Assembly (NCBI RefSeq): GCF_025561445.1 | Contig: NZ_CP095096.1 | Coordinates: forward strand, 1,529,822 to 1,593,821 | Reading direction: 5' to 3' | Source of the DNA: Staphylococcus sp. IVB6181 | Lineage (GTDB): Bacteria; Bacillota; Bacilli; Staphylococcales; Staphylococcaceae | DNA: 64,000 nt | In this document: in pieces, positions 52,551 to 62,021 of the stretch | How the letters are laid out: each line of letters begins with the position of its first letter | Numbering within the stretch: the stretch's first letter is position 1 | Program-made: the position numbers and the translations under genes | The notes under the pieces: generated by a model | Told to the model about the DNA's origin: nothing | Seen by the model: the letters and a program-made list of their open reading frames with translations, nothing else | Database searches by the model: none

Positions 52551-52605
52551 TTTAATTTGTGAACATTTAATGATATTATTTATTTGTAAGCGTTTCAATA
52601 TATTG
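52551..52605 (+). promoter_or_regulatory. odhA promoter with cre-like CcpA site
   Basis: TTGTAAGCGTTTCAAT at 52584-52599 fits the cre consensus WTGNAANCGNWWNCAW except at one base. It lies just after a -10-like TATTAT (52574-52579, with TTTAAT 17 bases upstream as -35), a position suited to block transcription. CcpA repression of odhAB is known in related bacteria; here it is inferred. Confidence 0.6.
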
Positions 52606-52618
52606 TGGAGGGAGTAAT

Positions 52619-55414
52619 ATGACGAAATATACACAGGTTAGTGAAGCACCTGTAAATTTCGGAGCTAATTTAGGGGTAATCATAGATTTATATGATCAAT
52701 ATCTACAAGATCCAACTTCTGTCTCTGAAGATTTACAAGTTCTATTCAGCACAATTAATAATGACAACAGAGAGGTGGCTGCAGCACCTTCATCAAGTTC
52801 AGATGATATGACAATTAAACAAGTTATGCGTTTAATTGACAACATCAGACAATACGGACATCTGCAGGCTGATATTTATCCCGTCAATCGTCCAGAACGC
52901 AAACACGTTCCTAGACTTACGATTGAGGATTTCAACTTGACAAAAGAAGATTTAGAAAACATTTCTCCAGGCATCGTATCAGACCATTTTTCTGATATTT
53001 ATGACAATGCGTACGAAGCAATCAAACGCATGGAGAAACGTTACAAAGGACCAATTGCATTTGAATACACACACATCAACAACAATACTGAGCGCGCTTG
53101 GCTCAAACGACGTATTGAAACGCCATATAAAGCAAATATTAATAAAAGCCAAAAACTTGAACTGTTTAAAACTTTAGCACACGTAGAAGGATTCGAGAAA
53201 TATCTTCATAAAAACTTTGTAGGGGCAAAGCGATTTTCTATTGAAGGTGTCGATACACTTGTTCCTATGTTGCAGCAAACATTGAAACGTGCAGCTAAAG
53301 AAGAAATTCAAAATATTCAAATCGGTATGGCACACCGCGGACGTTTAAACGTGTTGACGCATGTGCTTGAAAAACCGTATGAAATGATGATTTCTGAATT
53401 CATGCATACAGATCCGATGAAATTCTTGCCAGAAGATGGAAGTTTAGAATTAACATCTGGTTCAGCATGGACAAGTGATGTGAAATATCACTTAGGCGGA
53501 ACAAAAACAACTGACTCTTACGGTACAAAACAACGCATTTCACTTGCGAACAACCCGAGTCACTTAGAAATTGTTTCACCTGTTGTATTAGGTAAAACAC
53601 GTTCTGTACAAGATGACCGTCACCAAGGCGGAAAAGTACAAACTGATTTCAAAAAATCAATGCCGATTTTAATCCATGGTGACGCAGCTTACCCTGGACA
53701 AGGTATTAACTTTGAAACAATGAACCTTGGCAACCTTGATGGTTACTCAACTGGCGGTTCATTGCACTTAATCACAAACAACCGTATCGGTTTCACTACT
53801 GAACCGACAGACGGCCGTTCTACAACTTATTCTACAGATGTCGCAAAAGGGTACGATGTGCCGATTATGCACGTCAATGCGGATAATGTAGAAGCAACTA
53901 TCGAAGCAATTGATATCGCTATGGACTTCAGAAAAGAATTCCATAAAGATGTTGTTATCGATTTAGTCGGCTATCGTCGTTACGGTCATAACGAAATGGA
54001 TGAACCATCTATCACTAACCCGATGCCATATCATAACATCCGCAAGCATCCGACTGTCGATCATATTTATGGTGAACAGCTTGTTGATGAAGGTATCATT
54101 TCTAAAGATGAAATGAACGCTATCTTAGATGATGTACAAAAAGAATTACGTGCAGCACATGATAAAATCGATAAAAATGATAAAACAACTACAAAAGACA
54201 TGTCTAAACCTGATAGTTTAGATTTACCATTGCAACCGGATGATCGTGAATTTGATGTTGATGAATTAAAATCAATTAACGATGCATTATTAAGCTATCC
54301 AACTGGTTTTGAAGTCTTGAAAAAACTTAACAAAGTTTTAGAGAAACGCAGAGAACCATTTGAAAAAGAGGATGGTTTAGTTGACTGGGCACAAGCGGAA
54401 CAACTTGCATTTGCGACAATCATGCAAGACGGCACACCAATCCGCTTAACAGGTCAAGACAGCGAACGCGGTACATTCAGTCACAGACATGCTGTATTGC
54501 ATAATCCTGATAATGGCGATGAATATATTCCATTACAACATGTTCCTAACCAAAGAGCATCTTTCGATGTGCATAACTCACCACTATCTGAAGCAGCAGT
54601 AGTCGGCTTTGAATACGGTTATAATGTTGAAAACAAGGGTACTATGAATATTTGGGAGGCCCAATACGGCGACTTCGCAAATATGGCCCAAATGATTTTC
54701 GATAACTTCTTATTCAGCAGTAACGCAAAATGGGGCGAGCGTTCTGGTTTAACATTGTTCTTGCCGCACTCTTATGAAGGTCAAGGACCAGAACACTCTT
54801 CAGCAAGATTAGAGCGCTTCTTGCAGCTATCTGCTGAAAACAACGCGACAGTAGTAAACTTATCAAGCTCAAGCAACTACTTCCACTTGCTTCGTTCACA
54901 AGCCGCAAGTCTGGACACTGACGCTATGCGTCCGTTAGTAGTAATGTCACCGAAAAGCTTATTAAGAAACAAAACAGTTTCTGATACAATCGATAAGTTT
55001 ACAGATGGTCATTTCGAACCTATCTTGCCAGAAGAATATGAAGCAGACAAAGTTAAAAAAGTAATTTTAGCTTCAGGTAAAATGTTTATTGATTTGAAAG
55101 AGCGTTTGCAAAAAGAACCTGATGATTCAATTCTTCTTATCGCAGTTGAGAGATTATATCCTTTCCCTGTTGAAGAAGTACAAGCAATCATTGATCAATT
55201 GACAAACTTAGAAACAATTGCATGGGTTCAAGAAGAACCGCAAAACCAAGGTGCTTGGTCATTCGTATATCCTTACTTAAGCGATTTAGCAAGCGATAAA
55301 TACGAATTACAATACAGCGGTCGAATCAAACGTTCTGCGCCAGCTGAAGGTGACGGAGAAAATCATAAACTTGTTCAAAAATCTATTATCGAAGAGAGTC
55401 TTAACAAAAATTAG
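52619..55414 (+). CDS. odhA: 2-oxoglutarate dehydrogenase E1 component
   Basis: The thiamine-diphosphate decarboxylase of the TCA-cycle 2-oxoglutarate complex, 931 aa, close to the S. aureus length. It begins with the E2-interacting segment ([16 protein letters not shown]), then has [15 protein letters not shown] near residue 237, the ThDP-binding [17 protein letters not shown] near 350 and FEYGYNV with the catalytic-region Glu near 665. GGAGGG precedes the ATG. It is followed 12 bases later by odhB. Confidence 0.97.
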   Translation: MTKYTQVSEAPVNFGANLGVIIDLYDQYLQDPTSVSEDLQVLFSTINNDNREVAAAPSSSSDDMTIKQVMRLIDNIRQYGHLQADIYPVNRPERKHVPRLTIEDFNLTKEDLENISPGIVSDHFSDIYDNAYEAIKRMEKRYKGPIAFEYTHINNNTERAWLKRRIETPYKANINKSQKLELFKTLAHVEGFEKYLHKNFVGAKRFSIEGVDTLVPMLQQTLKRAAKEEIQNIQIGMAHRGRLNVLTHVLEKPYEMMISEFMHTDPMKFLPEDGSLELTSGSAWTSDVKYHLGGTKTTDSYGTKQRISLANNPSHLEIVSPVVLGKTRSVQDDRHQGGKVQTDFKKSMPILIHGDAAYPGQGINFETMNLGNLDGYSTGGSLHLITNNRIGFTTEPTDGRSTTYSTDVAKGYDVPIMHVNADNVEATIEAIDIAMDFRKEFHKDVVIDLVGYRRYGHNEMDEPSITNPMPYHNIRKHPTVDHIYGEQLVDEGIISKDEMNAILDDVQKELRAAHDKIDKNDKTTTKDMSKPDSLDLPLQPDDREFDVDELKSINDALLSYPTGFEVLKKLNKVLEKRREPFEKEDGLVDWAQAEQLAFATIMQDGTPIRLTGQDSERGTFSHRHAVLHNPDNGDEYIPLQHVPNQRASFDVHNSPLSEAAVVGFEYGYNVENKGTMNIWEAQYGDFANMAQMIFDNFLFSSNAKWGERSGLTLFLPHSYEGQGPEHSSARLERFLQLSAENNATVVNLSSSSNYFHLLRSQAASLDTDAMRPLVVMSPKSLLRNKTVSDTIDKFTDGHFEPILPEEYEADKVKKVILASGKMFIDLKERLQKEPDDSILLIAVERLYPFPVEEVQAIIDQLTNLETIAWVQEEPQNQGAWSFVYPYLSDLASDKYELQYSGRIKRSAPAEGDGENHKLVQKSIIEESLNKN

Positions 55415-55426
55415 GGGGAAAATAGT

Positions 55427-56692
55427 ATGTCTGAGATCGTAGTTCCAGAGTTAGCAGAATCTATTACGGAAGGTACAATAGCTGAATGGTTGAAAAATCC
55501 TGGTGATTCAGTAGATAAAGGTGAAGCTGTTGTTGAATTAGAAACAGATAAAGTCAACGTTGAAGTTGTATCAGAAGAAGCAGGTGTTCTTCAAGAACAT
55601 TTAGCTGAACCTGGCGACACTGTTGAAGTAGGACAAGCAATCGCAACTGTAGGGGAAGGCAGCGGAAGTCCATCATCAAGTTCATCTGACGACAAACAAG
55701 AAGAAACACCTAAATCTGAAGAAAAATCAGAAAGCAAGTCTGAAGAAAAAGAAGCACCAGCAAAATCTGACAAAGACAGCAGCTCAAGCGATCAACGTGT
55801 CAACGCAACACCATCAGCGCGCAAATATGCACGTGAAAAAGGTATCGACTTAGCTGAAGTTGCTTCTAAAGGCAATGACGTTGTTCGTAAAGGCGATGTA
55901 GATCGCAAACAACAAGGCGGTCAATCAAGCCAAAAATCTGAAACAAAATCTGAAGCACCTGCTAAACAACAAAACAGCACACCTTCAAAACCAGTGATTC
56001 GTGAAAAAATGTCACGCCGTAAGCAAACTGCTGCGAAAAAATTATTAGAAGTATCTAATAACACAGCAATGCTTACAACATTCAACGAAGTAGACATGAC
56101 AAACGTAATGAACTTGCGTAAACGTAAAAAAGAACAATTCATTAAAGACCATGACGGTACTAAATTAGGCTTCATGTCATTCTTCACAAAAGCAGCTGTA
56201 GCAGCATTGAAAAAATATCCAGCAGTCAACGCTGAAATCGATGGTCAAGATATGATTACTAAACAATTCTACGATATCGGTATTGCGGTATCTACAGATA
56301 ACGGTTTAATCGTGCCATTCGTTCGTGACTGCGATAAGAAAAACTTTGCGGAAATCGAAAGCTCAATCGCTGATTTAGCAGTGAAAGCACGTGATAACAA
56401 ATTATCACTTGGCGACTTAATGAACGGTTCATTCACAATCACAAACGGCGGTATCTTCGGTTCAATGATGTCTACTCCAATCATTAACGGAAGCCAAGCT
56501 GCAATCTTAGGAATGCACTCAATTATCACTCGTCCAATCGCAATCGATAAAGATACGATCGAAAACCGTCCAATGATGTACATTGCATTAAGCTATGACC
56601 ACAGAATCATTGATGGTAAAGAAGCAGTTGGATTCTTAAAAACAATCAAAGAGCTTATTGAAAGCCCTGAGGATTTACTTTTAGAATCATAA
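55427..56692 (+). CDS. odhB: dihydrolipoyl succinyltransferase (2-oxoglutarate dehydrogenase E2)
   Basis: The core acyltransferase of the 2-oxoglutarate complex, 421 aa. It has an N-terminal lipoyl domain with the lipoyl-Lys in ETDKVNVEV (near residue 43), a Ser/Glu/Lys-rich linker (about 80-125), the E1/E3-binding domain ([16 protein letters not shown]), a second flexible linker, and the catalytic domain with [16 protein letters not shown] near the end. The last codons and the terminator occur a second time 736 bases downstream. Confidence 0.97.
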   Translation: MSEIVVPELAESITEGTIAEWLKNPGDSVDKGEAVVELETDKVNVEVVSEEAGVLQEHLAEPGDTVEVGQAIATVGEGSGSPSSSSSDDKQEETPKSEEKSESKSEEKEAPAKSDKDSSSSDQRVNATPSARKYAREKGIDLAEVASKGNDVVRKGDVDRKQQGGQSSQKSETKSEAPAKQQNSTPSKPVIREKMSRRKQTAAKKLLEVSNNTAMLTTFNEVDMTNVMNLRKRKKEQFIKDHDGTKLGFMSFFTKAAVAALKKYPAVNAEIDGQDMITKQFYDIGIAVSTDNGLIVPFVRDCDKKNFAEIESSIADLAVKARDNKLSLGDLMNGSFTITNGGIFGSMMSTPIINGSQAAILGMHSIITRPIAIDKDTIENRPMMYIALSYDHRIIDGKEAVGFLKTIKELIESPEDLLLES

Positions 56693-56754
56693 TTGAAAGT
56701 TTAAAACACACTATAAATGTTGATACGACGGCGTTTAACGTCGTTGTATTTTTT
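56672..56754 (+). repeat. direct repeat copy 1: odhB 3' end plus terminator
   Basis: The last seven odhB codons, the spacer and the hairpin terminator. The first 44 bases (56672-56715) are identical to 57408-57451; over 83 bases 76 match. The stem (ACGACGGCG with CGTCGTTGT, with G-T pairs) and T run at 56724-56754 end the odhAB transcript. Confidence 0.95.
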
Positions 56755-56955
56755 ATTCTACAAACTAAGCAAAGCCCCAAAATAGCCCCGAAACTATAGT
56801 AAAGCAACTTTTTTCACAACACTAAATTAAATAGATTTGATAATATTATATGAACATTTCTGGTATGGAACTTTTTCAGTATGTTAGGTTATCATCGGTG
56901 TAAGTATCAAAGGTAAATGTCCCAACATTGGGACATTAAAACGAGGTGTTAGGAT
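56693..56955 (+). promoter_or_regulatory. upstream region of the 72-codon ORF with perfect palindrome
   Basis: AT-rich DNA following the odhB terminator. At 56916-56937 AATGTCCCAA is followed after CA by its exact complement TTGGGACATT, six bases before the GAGGTG site of the next ORF. It could be an operator or an mRNA hairpin next to the RBS. Confidence 0.6.
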
Positions 56956-57174
56956 ATGAATAAAGAAGAATTAAATCAATTTATTGCAGCGTATAGAAAA
57001 CAACAAACAAAAAGACAACCTAGCATGGCGCAAAGAATAAAAAAAGATGGTCGTGATTATGCTAAATTAAACAACAGATTTGCTATAAAAACACCCAATG
57101 GTCCGAGCAAAGAAGCAAGACCAATAACAAAAAAAGAAAAAGAAATGTATACAACAGGCAACTCAAAACTTTAA
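56956..57174 (+). CDS. small basic protein of unknown function
   Basis: I do not recognise this 72 aa protein. It is rich in Lys, Arg and Gln (for example AYRKQQTKRQPSMAQRIKK near the N-terminus), strongly basic, has no Cys or membrane segment, and looks partly disordered. A good RBS (GAGGTG, 56943-56948) stands 8 bases before the ATG, and a perfect palindrome lies just ahead of that. It lies between the two copies of the odhB end, so it is probably cargo of an inserted element. A DNA- or RNA-binding role is only a guess from charge. Confidence 0.6.
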   Translation: MNKEELNQFIAAYRKQQTKRQPSMAQRIKKDGRDYAKLNNRFAIKTPNGPSKEARPITKKEKEMYTTGNSKL

Positions 57175-57407
57175 ACATTTCAAAAAAGACTATGATTTTA
57201 CAAGTGTAGTTAATACGTGTACTTATAATTATTTTCATATGCTCATATTAAAATCCGTTTTCTGAGGAAAACCCAAACTTTATTATATGCATGGGTATTC
57301 ATGCAAGTTATGCAAGTATTTCATGTAAAAAATTGTGCTCAACACTTGATATAGCAGCCTTTTAAATATGTATAACAATAGTATATTTAACACCTAGGAA
57401 CCGAGAA
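57175..57407 (+). other. non-coding AT-rich stretch inside the odhB repeat
   Basis: No ORF of useful size. It shows short repeated words (ATGCAAGTT / ATGCAAGTA near 57300-57320, TATGCATG and TTCATGCA nearby). No terminator or RNA gene is recognised. Confidence 0.5.
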
Positions 57408-57490
57408 GATTTACTTTTAGAATCATAATTGAAAGTTTAAAACACACTATATACCTTAGTACAACGGCGTTTGACGTCGTTGTATTTTTT
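57408..57490 (+). repeat. direct repeat copy 2: odhB-like end plus terminator
   Basis: A second copy of the odhB 3' end without the rest of the gene. It reads, in the odhB frame, E-D-L-L-L-E-S-stop when the codon before is included (GAA instead of GAG). The terminator stem is kept despite base changes: ACAACGGCG with CGTCGTTGT, then T7. This is what an att-site duplication at the 3' end of odhB would leave. Confidence 0.93.
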
Positions 57491-57573
57491 TACATATATA
57501 TAATTCTAAATCGTACTCCAAATGTTCTACGGATCAGTTTCACAATATGTAATCTATTAATTTATAAAAAAGA

Positions 57574-57612
57574 AAAAGCATCAGCAAAACCATAACGTTG
57601 CTGATGCTTTCT
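57574..57612 (-). terminator. terminator of the 59-aa membrane protein gene
   Basis: AAAAGCATCAGCAA (about 57574-57587) pairs with TTGCTGATGCTTT (57598-57610). A-rich DNA on the left gives a T run on the minus strand. Confidence 0.8.
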
Positions 57613-57621
57613 TATAAACAT

Positions 57622-57801
57622 TTAAATCATATTCATTACGATAAGTTCAATAATTGCTAAGACTACAAACACGATACATATCAATCCGAAGTGCTGCTTC
57701 TTAAGCTTCGCATTTTCTTTAAACGTGCCTGTAAAGTAGTTAATACCTGAATAAGCAGCAATTAATACTGTGAGCGCAAAAAGTATCCAGAAATTAAGCA
57801 T
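57622..57801 (-). CDS. small two-helix membrane protein
   Basis: A 59 aa protein read on the minus strand. It starts MLNFWILFALTVLIAAYSG and ends VFVVLAIIELIVMNMI, giving two transmembrane helices (residues 3-22 and 39-58) joined by a polar, Lys-rich loop. AAAGGAG lies 10 bases upstream of the ATG, and a terminator hairpin follows the stop, so it is a complete one-gene unit. Function unknown; the family is not recognised with certainty. Confidence 0.8.
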   Translation of the reverse strand: MLNFWILFALTVLIAAYSGINYFTGTFKENAKLKKQHFGLICIVFVVLAIIELIVMNMI

Positions 57802-57975
57802 TTTAAATCATCTCCTTTGATTCCATCTTTCCAGATTAAAAATGCAATTTCTAATCGTTTATACTATTACTATACCTTAATTTGAAGGAAGTTATTCAAT
57901 AGGTACTTCATCATACAAAAATCGTTCCATTTAAGTTATAATGAATGAGAAATCTGAAAAGAAGGTGTGGGTAAA

Positions 57976-58791
57976 ATGGCAGGATTGCGAAGTGTTACAG
58001 TAGGTACTCAAAATCTAGAACAGACAATTCATTTATTTCATAATATTTTAGGACTTAATTACGAAAGACAAGGCTCAAAAAATGCGGTGCGTTTCGGAGA
58101 TGCGGATTTAAGTCCAGGTACGAGAGTACACTTTATTGAAGTACCAAATTATACTACTGATGCCAACCATGTATTAAGTATCGGTTTGAGAACACCGACT
58201 GATTTAGGTTTAGAAGAATATCAGTCTATTTTAAGTCAAAATGAAATTCAATTCGGCGAAGTTATAGAAATGAATGATCATAAGCATTTCGAGTTCAAAG
58301 ACGGTAACGGGCAGTTTTTTGATATTTATTCGAATGAACGCAATAGCGGGGTACCATTAGGTATGCCTACAGATGACAGTACTGTTAATCCTTTGCATCA
58401 AATTCAAGGGTTAGGACCAGTCATCGTACAAGTCAATGAAGTATTATTGACTGCATCGATATTATCAAAAGTATTCGGTCTGGATCATTTTGCTGAATAT
58501 ACACCAACAACAGATGCTGACTTTAAAGTACAAGTCTTTCGAATCGGAGAAGGCGGTTTAGGCGGAGAATTACATATTTTCCAAGCGGGCGAACCGATTG
58601 ATATGGCTGAATACGGTTCTGTCGAACAAATCGAATTCAGTACAGATTCTAAACAAGCTTACCGCAATGCTGTTCAGCAGCTGGAAATTATCGGTATTCG
58701 ATATCAAACATTAGAACAAAAAGATTCTGAGTCTGTGCGAATTACTGAAAACAGCGGTCTACCATTCATCTTGACTTTAGAAAAAGCATAG
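57976..58791 (+). CDS. VOC (glyoxalase/ring-cleavage dioxygenase) family protein
   Basis: A 271 aa protein with two vicinal-oxygen-chelate modules, beginning LRSVTVGTQNLEQTIHLFHNILGL and, near residue 142, GLGPVIVQVNEVLLTASILSKVFGL. Metal-binding residues are plausible (FEFKDGNGQFFDIYSNE) but the substrate is unknown; relatives include ring-cleaving dioxygenases. The ATG at 57976 is better spaced from GAAGG than the GTG at 57967; both are possible. Confidence 0.82.
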   Translation: MAGLRSVTVGTQNLEQTIHLFHNILGLNYERQGSKNAVRFGDADLSPGTRVHFIEVPNYTTDANHVLSIGLRTPTDLGLEEYQSILSQNEIQFGEVIEMNDHKHFEFKDGNGQFFDIYSNERNSGVPLGMPTDDSTVNPLHQIQGLGPVIVQVNEVLLTASILSKVFGLDHFAEYTPTTDADFKVQVFRIGEGGLGGELHIFQAGEPIDMAEYGSVEQIEFSTDSKQAYRNAVQQLEIIGIRYQTLEQKDSESVRITENSGLPFILTLEKA

Positions 58792-58815
58792 GACATATAG
58801 AAAGGATTGAAATTT

Positions 58816-59019
58816 ATGTTACATGAAGAATGGAAAGAAAAAGAACCAATTAAAAAAGTAGAGGTATTGCATACTGATGCGAAAAAATTCACAGTATCTG
58901 ATATGCTTACAGTAGGGAAACAATATGACGTTGTTAACGAAACTGAAGAATATTATCAAATCATTGATAACTCAGGTAAAGTAGGCGGCTACTATAAAGA
59001 TTACTTTAAAGAAGTATAA
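58816..59019 (+). CDS. small conserved protein (DUF6501-like)
   Basis: A 67 aa soluble protein, MLHEEWKEKEP at the start and a C-terminal SH3-like beta pattern (YYQIIDNSGKVGGYYKDYF). It resembles a short conserved Bacillales family of unknown function. The ATG at 58816 is chosen for the AAAGGA 9 bases upstream; a TTG at 58807 abuts that RBS. It is followed by a terminator. Confidence 0.78.
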   Translation: MLHEEWKEKEPIKKVEVLHTDAKKFTVSDMLTVGKQYDVVNETEEYYQIIDNSGKVGGYYKDYFKEV

Positions 59020-59033
59020 AAAGACATTTAATT

Positions 59034-59083
59034 AAATAGACATTAACAGGCTTGGGCACTTATGGTGCCCCGGTCTATTTTTT
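59034..59083 (+). terminator. terminator before the MoxR-type gene
   Basis: AAATAGAC pairs with GTCTATTT around an inner GGGCAC/GTGCCC hairpin, and T's follow. Confidence 0.82.
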
Positions 59084-59108
59084 GATGTTTATGAAAAGGA
59101 GAATTTTA

Positions 59109-59900
59109 ATGGAACAACATCAATATATTAACGCTGATAAAACAGTGTTTGGCGATGCATATGCCATGATGCGTTTAAATAAAAATATATTATTAAAAGG
59201 ACCTACTGGTTCAGGGAAAACAAAACTCGCTGAATCGTTGAGCGAGGAAATCAATATTCCAATGTATCAAGTCAATTGTTCAGTCGATTTAGATGCTGAG
59301 AGTTTGCTTGGTTTCAAAACAATCCAAACGAGTGAAGACGGCACACAAGAAATCGTTTTTATTGATGGCCCTGTCATCAAAGCAATGAAAGAAGGCCATA
59401 TCTTATATATTGATGAAATCAATATGGCTAAGCCAGAAACATTACCGATTTTAAACGGGGTACTCGATTACCGCCGCAGTTTAACGAATCCTTTTACTGG
59501 TGAAGTCATCAAAGCAAAACCCGGATTTAATGTCATCGCGGCTATTAACGAAGGCTATGTTGGTACATTACCGATGAACGAGGCATTGAAAAACCGCTTC
59601 GTAGTCATTCAAGTCGACTACATTGACGGTGAAACATTAAAAACAGTCATTAAAGAACAAAGCCGTTTGGATGATGACACATTAATTTCTAAAATTGCAG
59701 CTTTCAATGAAGACTTGCGCACGATGACAAAACAAGGTCAAATTTCTGAAGAAGCAGCAAGTATCCGTGCATTAATCGACATGAGCGATTTGGCAACAGT
59801 CATGCCGATTGAACGTGCCATCCAACGTGCAATCATTGATAAATTAGAAGACGAACGCGAACAGCAAGCAATTATCAATGCGATAGAATTGAACTTTTAG
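59109..59900 (+). CDS. MoxR-family AAA+ ATPase
   Basis: A chaperone-like AAA+ ATPase of 263 aa of the MoxR/CbbQ/NorQ group. It has Walker [11 protein letters not shown] near residue 32, Walker [11 protein letters not shown] near 101, and the sensor region [23 protein letters not shown] near 140. Such proteins act with a VWA-domain partner, and that partner is encoded 12 bases downstream. The ATG at 59109 follows AAAAGGA; the longer in-frame reading from 59052 crosses the terminator. Confidence 0.9.
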   Translation: MEQHQYINADKTVFGDAYAMMRLNKNILLKGPTGSGKTKLAESLSEEINIPMYQVNCSVDLDAESLLGFKTIQTSEDGTQEIVFIDGPVIKAMKEGHILYIDEINMAKPETLPILNGVLDYRRSLTNPFTGEVIKAKPGFNVIAAINEGYVGTLPMNEALKNRFVVIQVDYIDGETLKTVIKEQSRLDDDTLISKIAAFNEDLRTMTKQGQISEEAASIRALIDMSDLATVMPIERAIQRAIIDKLEDEREQQAIINAIELNF

Positions 59901-59912
59901 TGAGGGATAAAT

Positions 59913-61805
59913 ATGAGCAATCGTTTTATCAAATTTAATGATGAAATTTTAGATGCTAAAAAAGTGATGATGCTGCAAGACTTGGCACGTCTTCTTCTAA
60001 AAAATAACCAGACGCATGTCAAAATTCAAAAATTCCCTTATTACGATCCGATTGAAAATGAACTGATTGCCAGTGTCTTTTGGACACATCGTCCAAGCCA
60101 AATTGAAATCACTGGTTTAAAAACAGATGTCTTGCTTGCGACATACGGTTATCGGTTAATGGATCAATTTATTGTGAATGAAGTACTGGATAACAATGAA
60201 TTCAAACACCCAAGTTTCTTCAGACAAGTATTCAAATTATTAGAGGATATGCGTGTACTTAATGCAATTACAAATATCCGTCCTAGTATGAAAAGTGCGA
60301 TTGAAATGCGTAAGCGTGTCAGATTAAACTATACAGAATCGCAAATCAATGTATATCGCACCAAAACAACATATACCGATTTGATTTTCTTATATTTAGA
60401 ACAATCATTGCTGACAGAAAACTTTTATGAAGTTCCAAGTATCCGTCCTGATTTAGATCCTATCATTCAAAGTATGTATATGTATCTTCCGAACTTCTTT
60501 ATGAACTATACAACTGAAGATAATAAATTTTTAGCTGAAAGAATTATGTATCAGCTTGATGATCTTCTAGAAGAAGACATGCTCAATGAATATTACTATA
60601 TACCGCGTAACGTCTATAAAGCGTTGCAGGAACAAACATTCGAAGATTTAAAACGTGTAGATGCAGCGAATGTAGATGGTAAAGATAACAGTGAAGAAGA
60701 GGATGACATCGAAACTGCAGAAGCTGAAACAAAAGCACAAGATTCAAAATCAGAAGGCGGCGCCTATTTAGAAATGGAACTGCATGAAGGTGAAAACAGT
60801 GAAGCTGTCAGTGATAATGACACTGCACGTGAAGGTGATGCATCAGATGATATGACAGATATGATGACGAAAAAAGGCAAAGGCTCTAACGATACGATTG
60901 ATAACAAAGAGGGCGGACAAACCGGCGCAGCAGCACAGCCATTTGCCTTGAAAGGTATCAATGAAAATGTAGAAGTACAGTGGCATTCACCGGAAATCAC
61001 TGATGAAGATAGAGCGAACTATCATTCAGTACATCAGGAAGTTCAATACGAAATTAAAGATTTAAAACAAATCATTCAAAAAACTATCGATCGCGAACAA
61101 ATCGATGAACGCCATAATCTTACTAAAGGACGCTTGCAGCGTGACTTGATTAATTGGTTTATTGATGACCAATATAAAATGTTCTATAAAAAACAAGATT
61201 TAAGCCGTTCGTTCGATGCGACATTTACATTGCTGGTAGATGCTTCAGCAAGCATGATTGATAAAATGGATGAAACGATTAAAGGTGTCGTACTTTTCCA
61301 TGAAACATTAAAATCGCTGAATGTGAAACATGAAGTTTTAGCATTCAATGAAGATGCATTTGAAGCAGATGATAAAACACAACCTAATATCATCGACGAA
61401 ATTATCGATTATAATTATTCTACCGGTTCCAAAGACAGCCCTAGAATTATGGAATTAACACCGCAAGATGATAACAGGGATGGTGTCGCAATTCGGCTTG
61501 CAAGCGAACGCTTATTGAACAGACCGCACCATCAGCGCTTCTTAATTATATTTTCTGATGGCGAACCTTCTGCTTATAACTATGATCAAGACGGTATCAT
61601 TGATACGTATGAAGCAGTAGAGGAAGCAAGAAAATACGGCATTGAAGTTTTCAATGTCTTTTTAAGCCAAGAAGAAATTACCGAAGACATTGAACGTACG
61701 ATTCATAATATCTATGGACAATTTGCATTATTTGTAGAAGGTGTTGAAAACTTGCCAAGTCAACTTTCACCGCTGCTCAAGAAATTATTATTGAAATCTG
61801 TTTAA
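59913..61805 (+). CDS. VWA-domain protein (CobT/NorD-like)
   Basis: A 630 aa partner of the preceding AAA+ ATPase. An N-terminal helical part (to about residue 240), a long acidic low-complexity linker (about 250-345, rich in Glu, Asp and Ser) and a C-terminal von Willebrand A domain with the MIDAS motif LLVDASASM near residue 443 are visible. MoxR-VWA pairs insert metals or remodel client enzymes; no client gene is adjacent, so the target is unknown. Confidence 0.87.
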   Translation: MSNRFIKFNDEILDAKKVMMLQDLARLLLKNNQTHVKIQKFPYYDPIENELIASVFWTHRPSQIEITGLKTDVLLATYGYRLMDQFIVNEVLDNNEFKHPSFFRQVFKLLEDMRVLNAITNIRPSMKSAIEMRKRVRLNYTESQINVYRTKTTYTDLIFLYLEQSLLTENFYEVPSIRPDLDPIIQSMYMYLPNFFMNYTTEDNKFLAERIMYQLDDLLEEDMLNEYYYIPRNVYKALQEQTFEDLKRVDAANVDGKDNSEEEDDIETAEAETKAQDSKSEGGAYLEMELHEGENSEAVSDNDTAREGDASDDMTDMMTKKGKGSNDTIDNKEGGQTGAAAQPFALKGINENVEVQWHSPEITDEDRANYHSVHQEVQYEIKDLKQIIQKTIDREQIDERHNLTKGRLQRDLINWFIDDQYKMFYKKQDLSRSFDATFTLLVDASASMIDKMDETIKGVVLFHETLKSLNVKHEVLAFNEDAFEADDKTQPNIIDEIIDYNYSTGSKDSPRIMELTPQDDNRDGVAIRLASERLLNRPHHQRFLIIFSDGEPSAYNYDQDGIIDTYEAVEEARKYGIEVFNVFLSQEEITEDIERTIHNIYGQFALFVEGVENLPSQLSPLLKKLLLKSV

Positions 61806-61809
61806 AAAA

Positions 61810-61863
61810 TATACGCGTACAACTAGCAATGGTATTTTTAATTGTTAATTGTATGCGTTTTAT
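61810..61863 (+). terminator. terminator of the MoxR-VWA unit
   Basis: ACGCGTACAA pairs with TTGTATGCGT (one G-T pair), with further pairing TAGCAAT/ATTGTTA inside, followed by T4. Confidence 0.8.
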
Positions 61864-61929
61864 TGTATTTCAATTAAGTCATACAGCATATTTTTCGAAA
61901 AAATGACATCATTTGCGCGATACTTTTTA

Positions 61930-61944
61930 AATTTTCTGAAATTT
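61930..61944 (+). promoter_or_regulatory. CodY box upstream of brnQ
   Basis: AATTTTCTGAAATTT matches the CodY consensus AATTTTCWGAAAATT at 14 of 15 positions and lies 78 bases before the brnQ ATG. CodY senses branched-chain amino acids and GTP, so repression of a branched-chain amino acid importer makes sense. Confidence 0.85.
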
Positions 61945-62021
61945 TATATAGCATTTCCTTTTACGTTATGCTAAAATAAAGCAATGTTTAAGATTTATTG
62001 TAATAGAAGGAGCACATCAAT

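Noticed and set aside
55670-55800. Repetitive Ser/Glu/Lys-coding DNA in odhB
   Set aside because: This is the ordinary flexible linker after the lipoyl domain, not a separate repeat element.
57300-57325. Iteron-like words ATGCAAGTT/ATGCAAGTA
   Set aside because: Only two copies with no replication gene nearby; too little for an origin claim.
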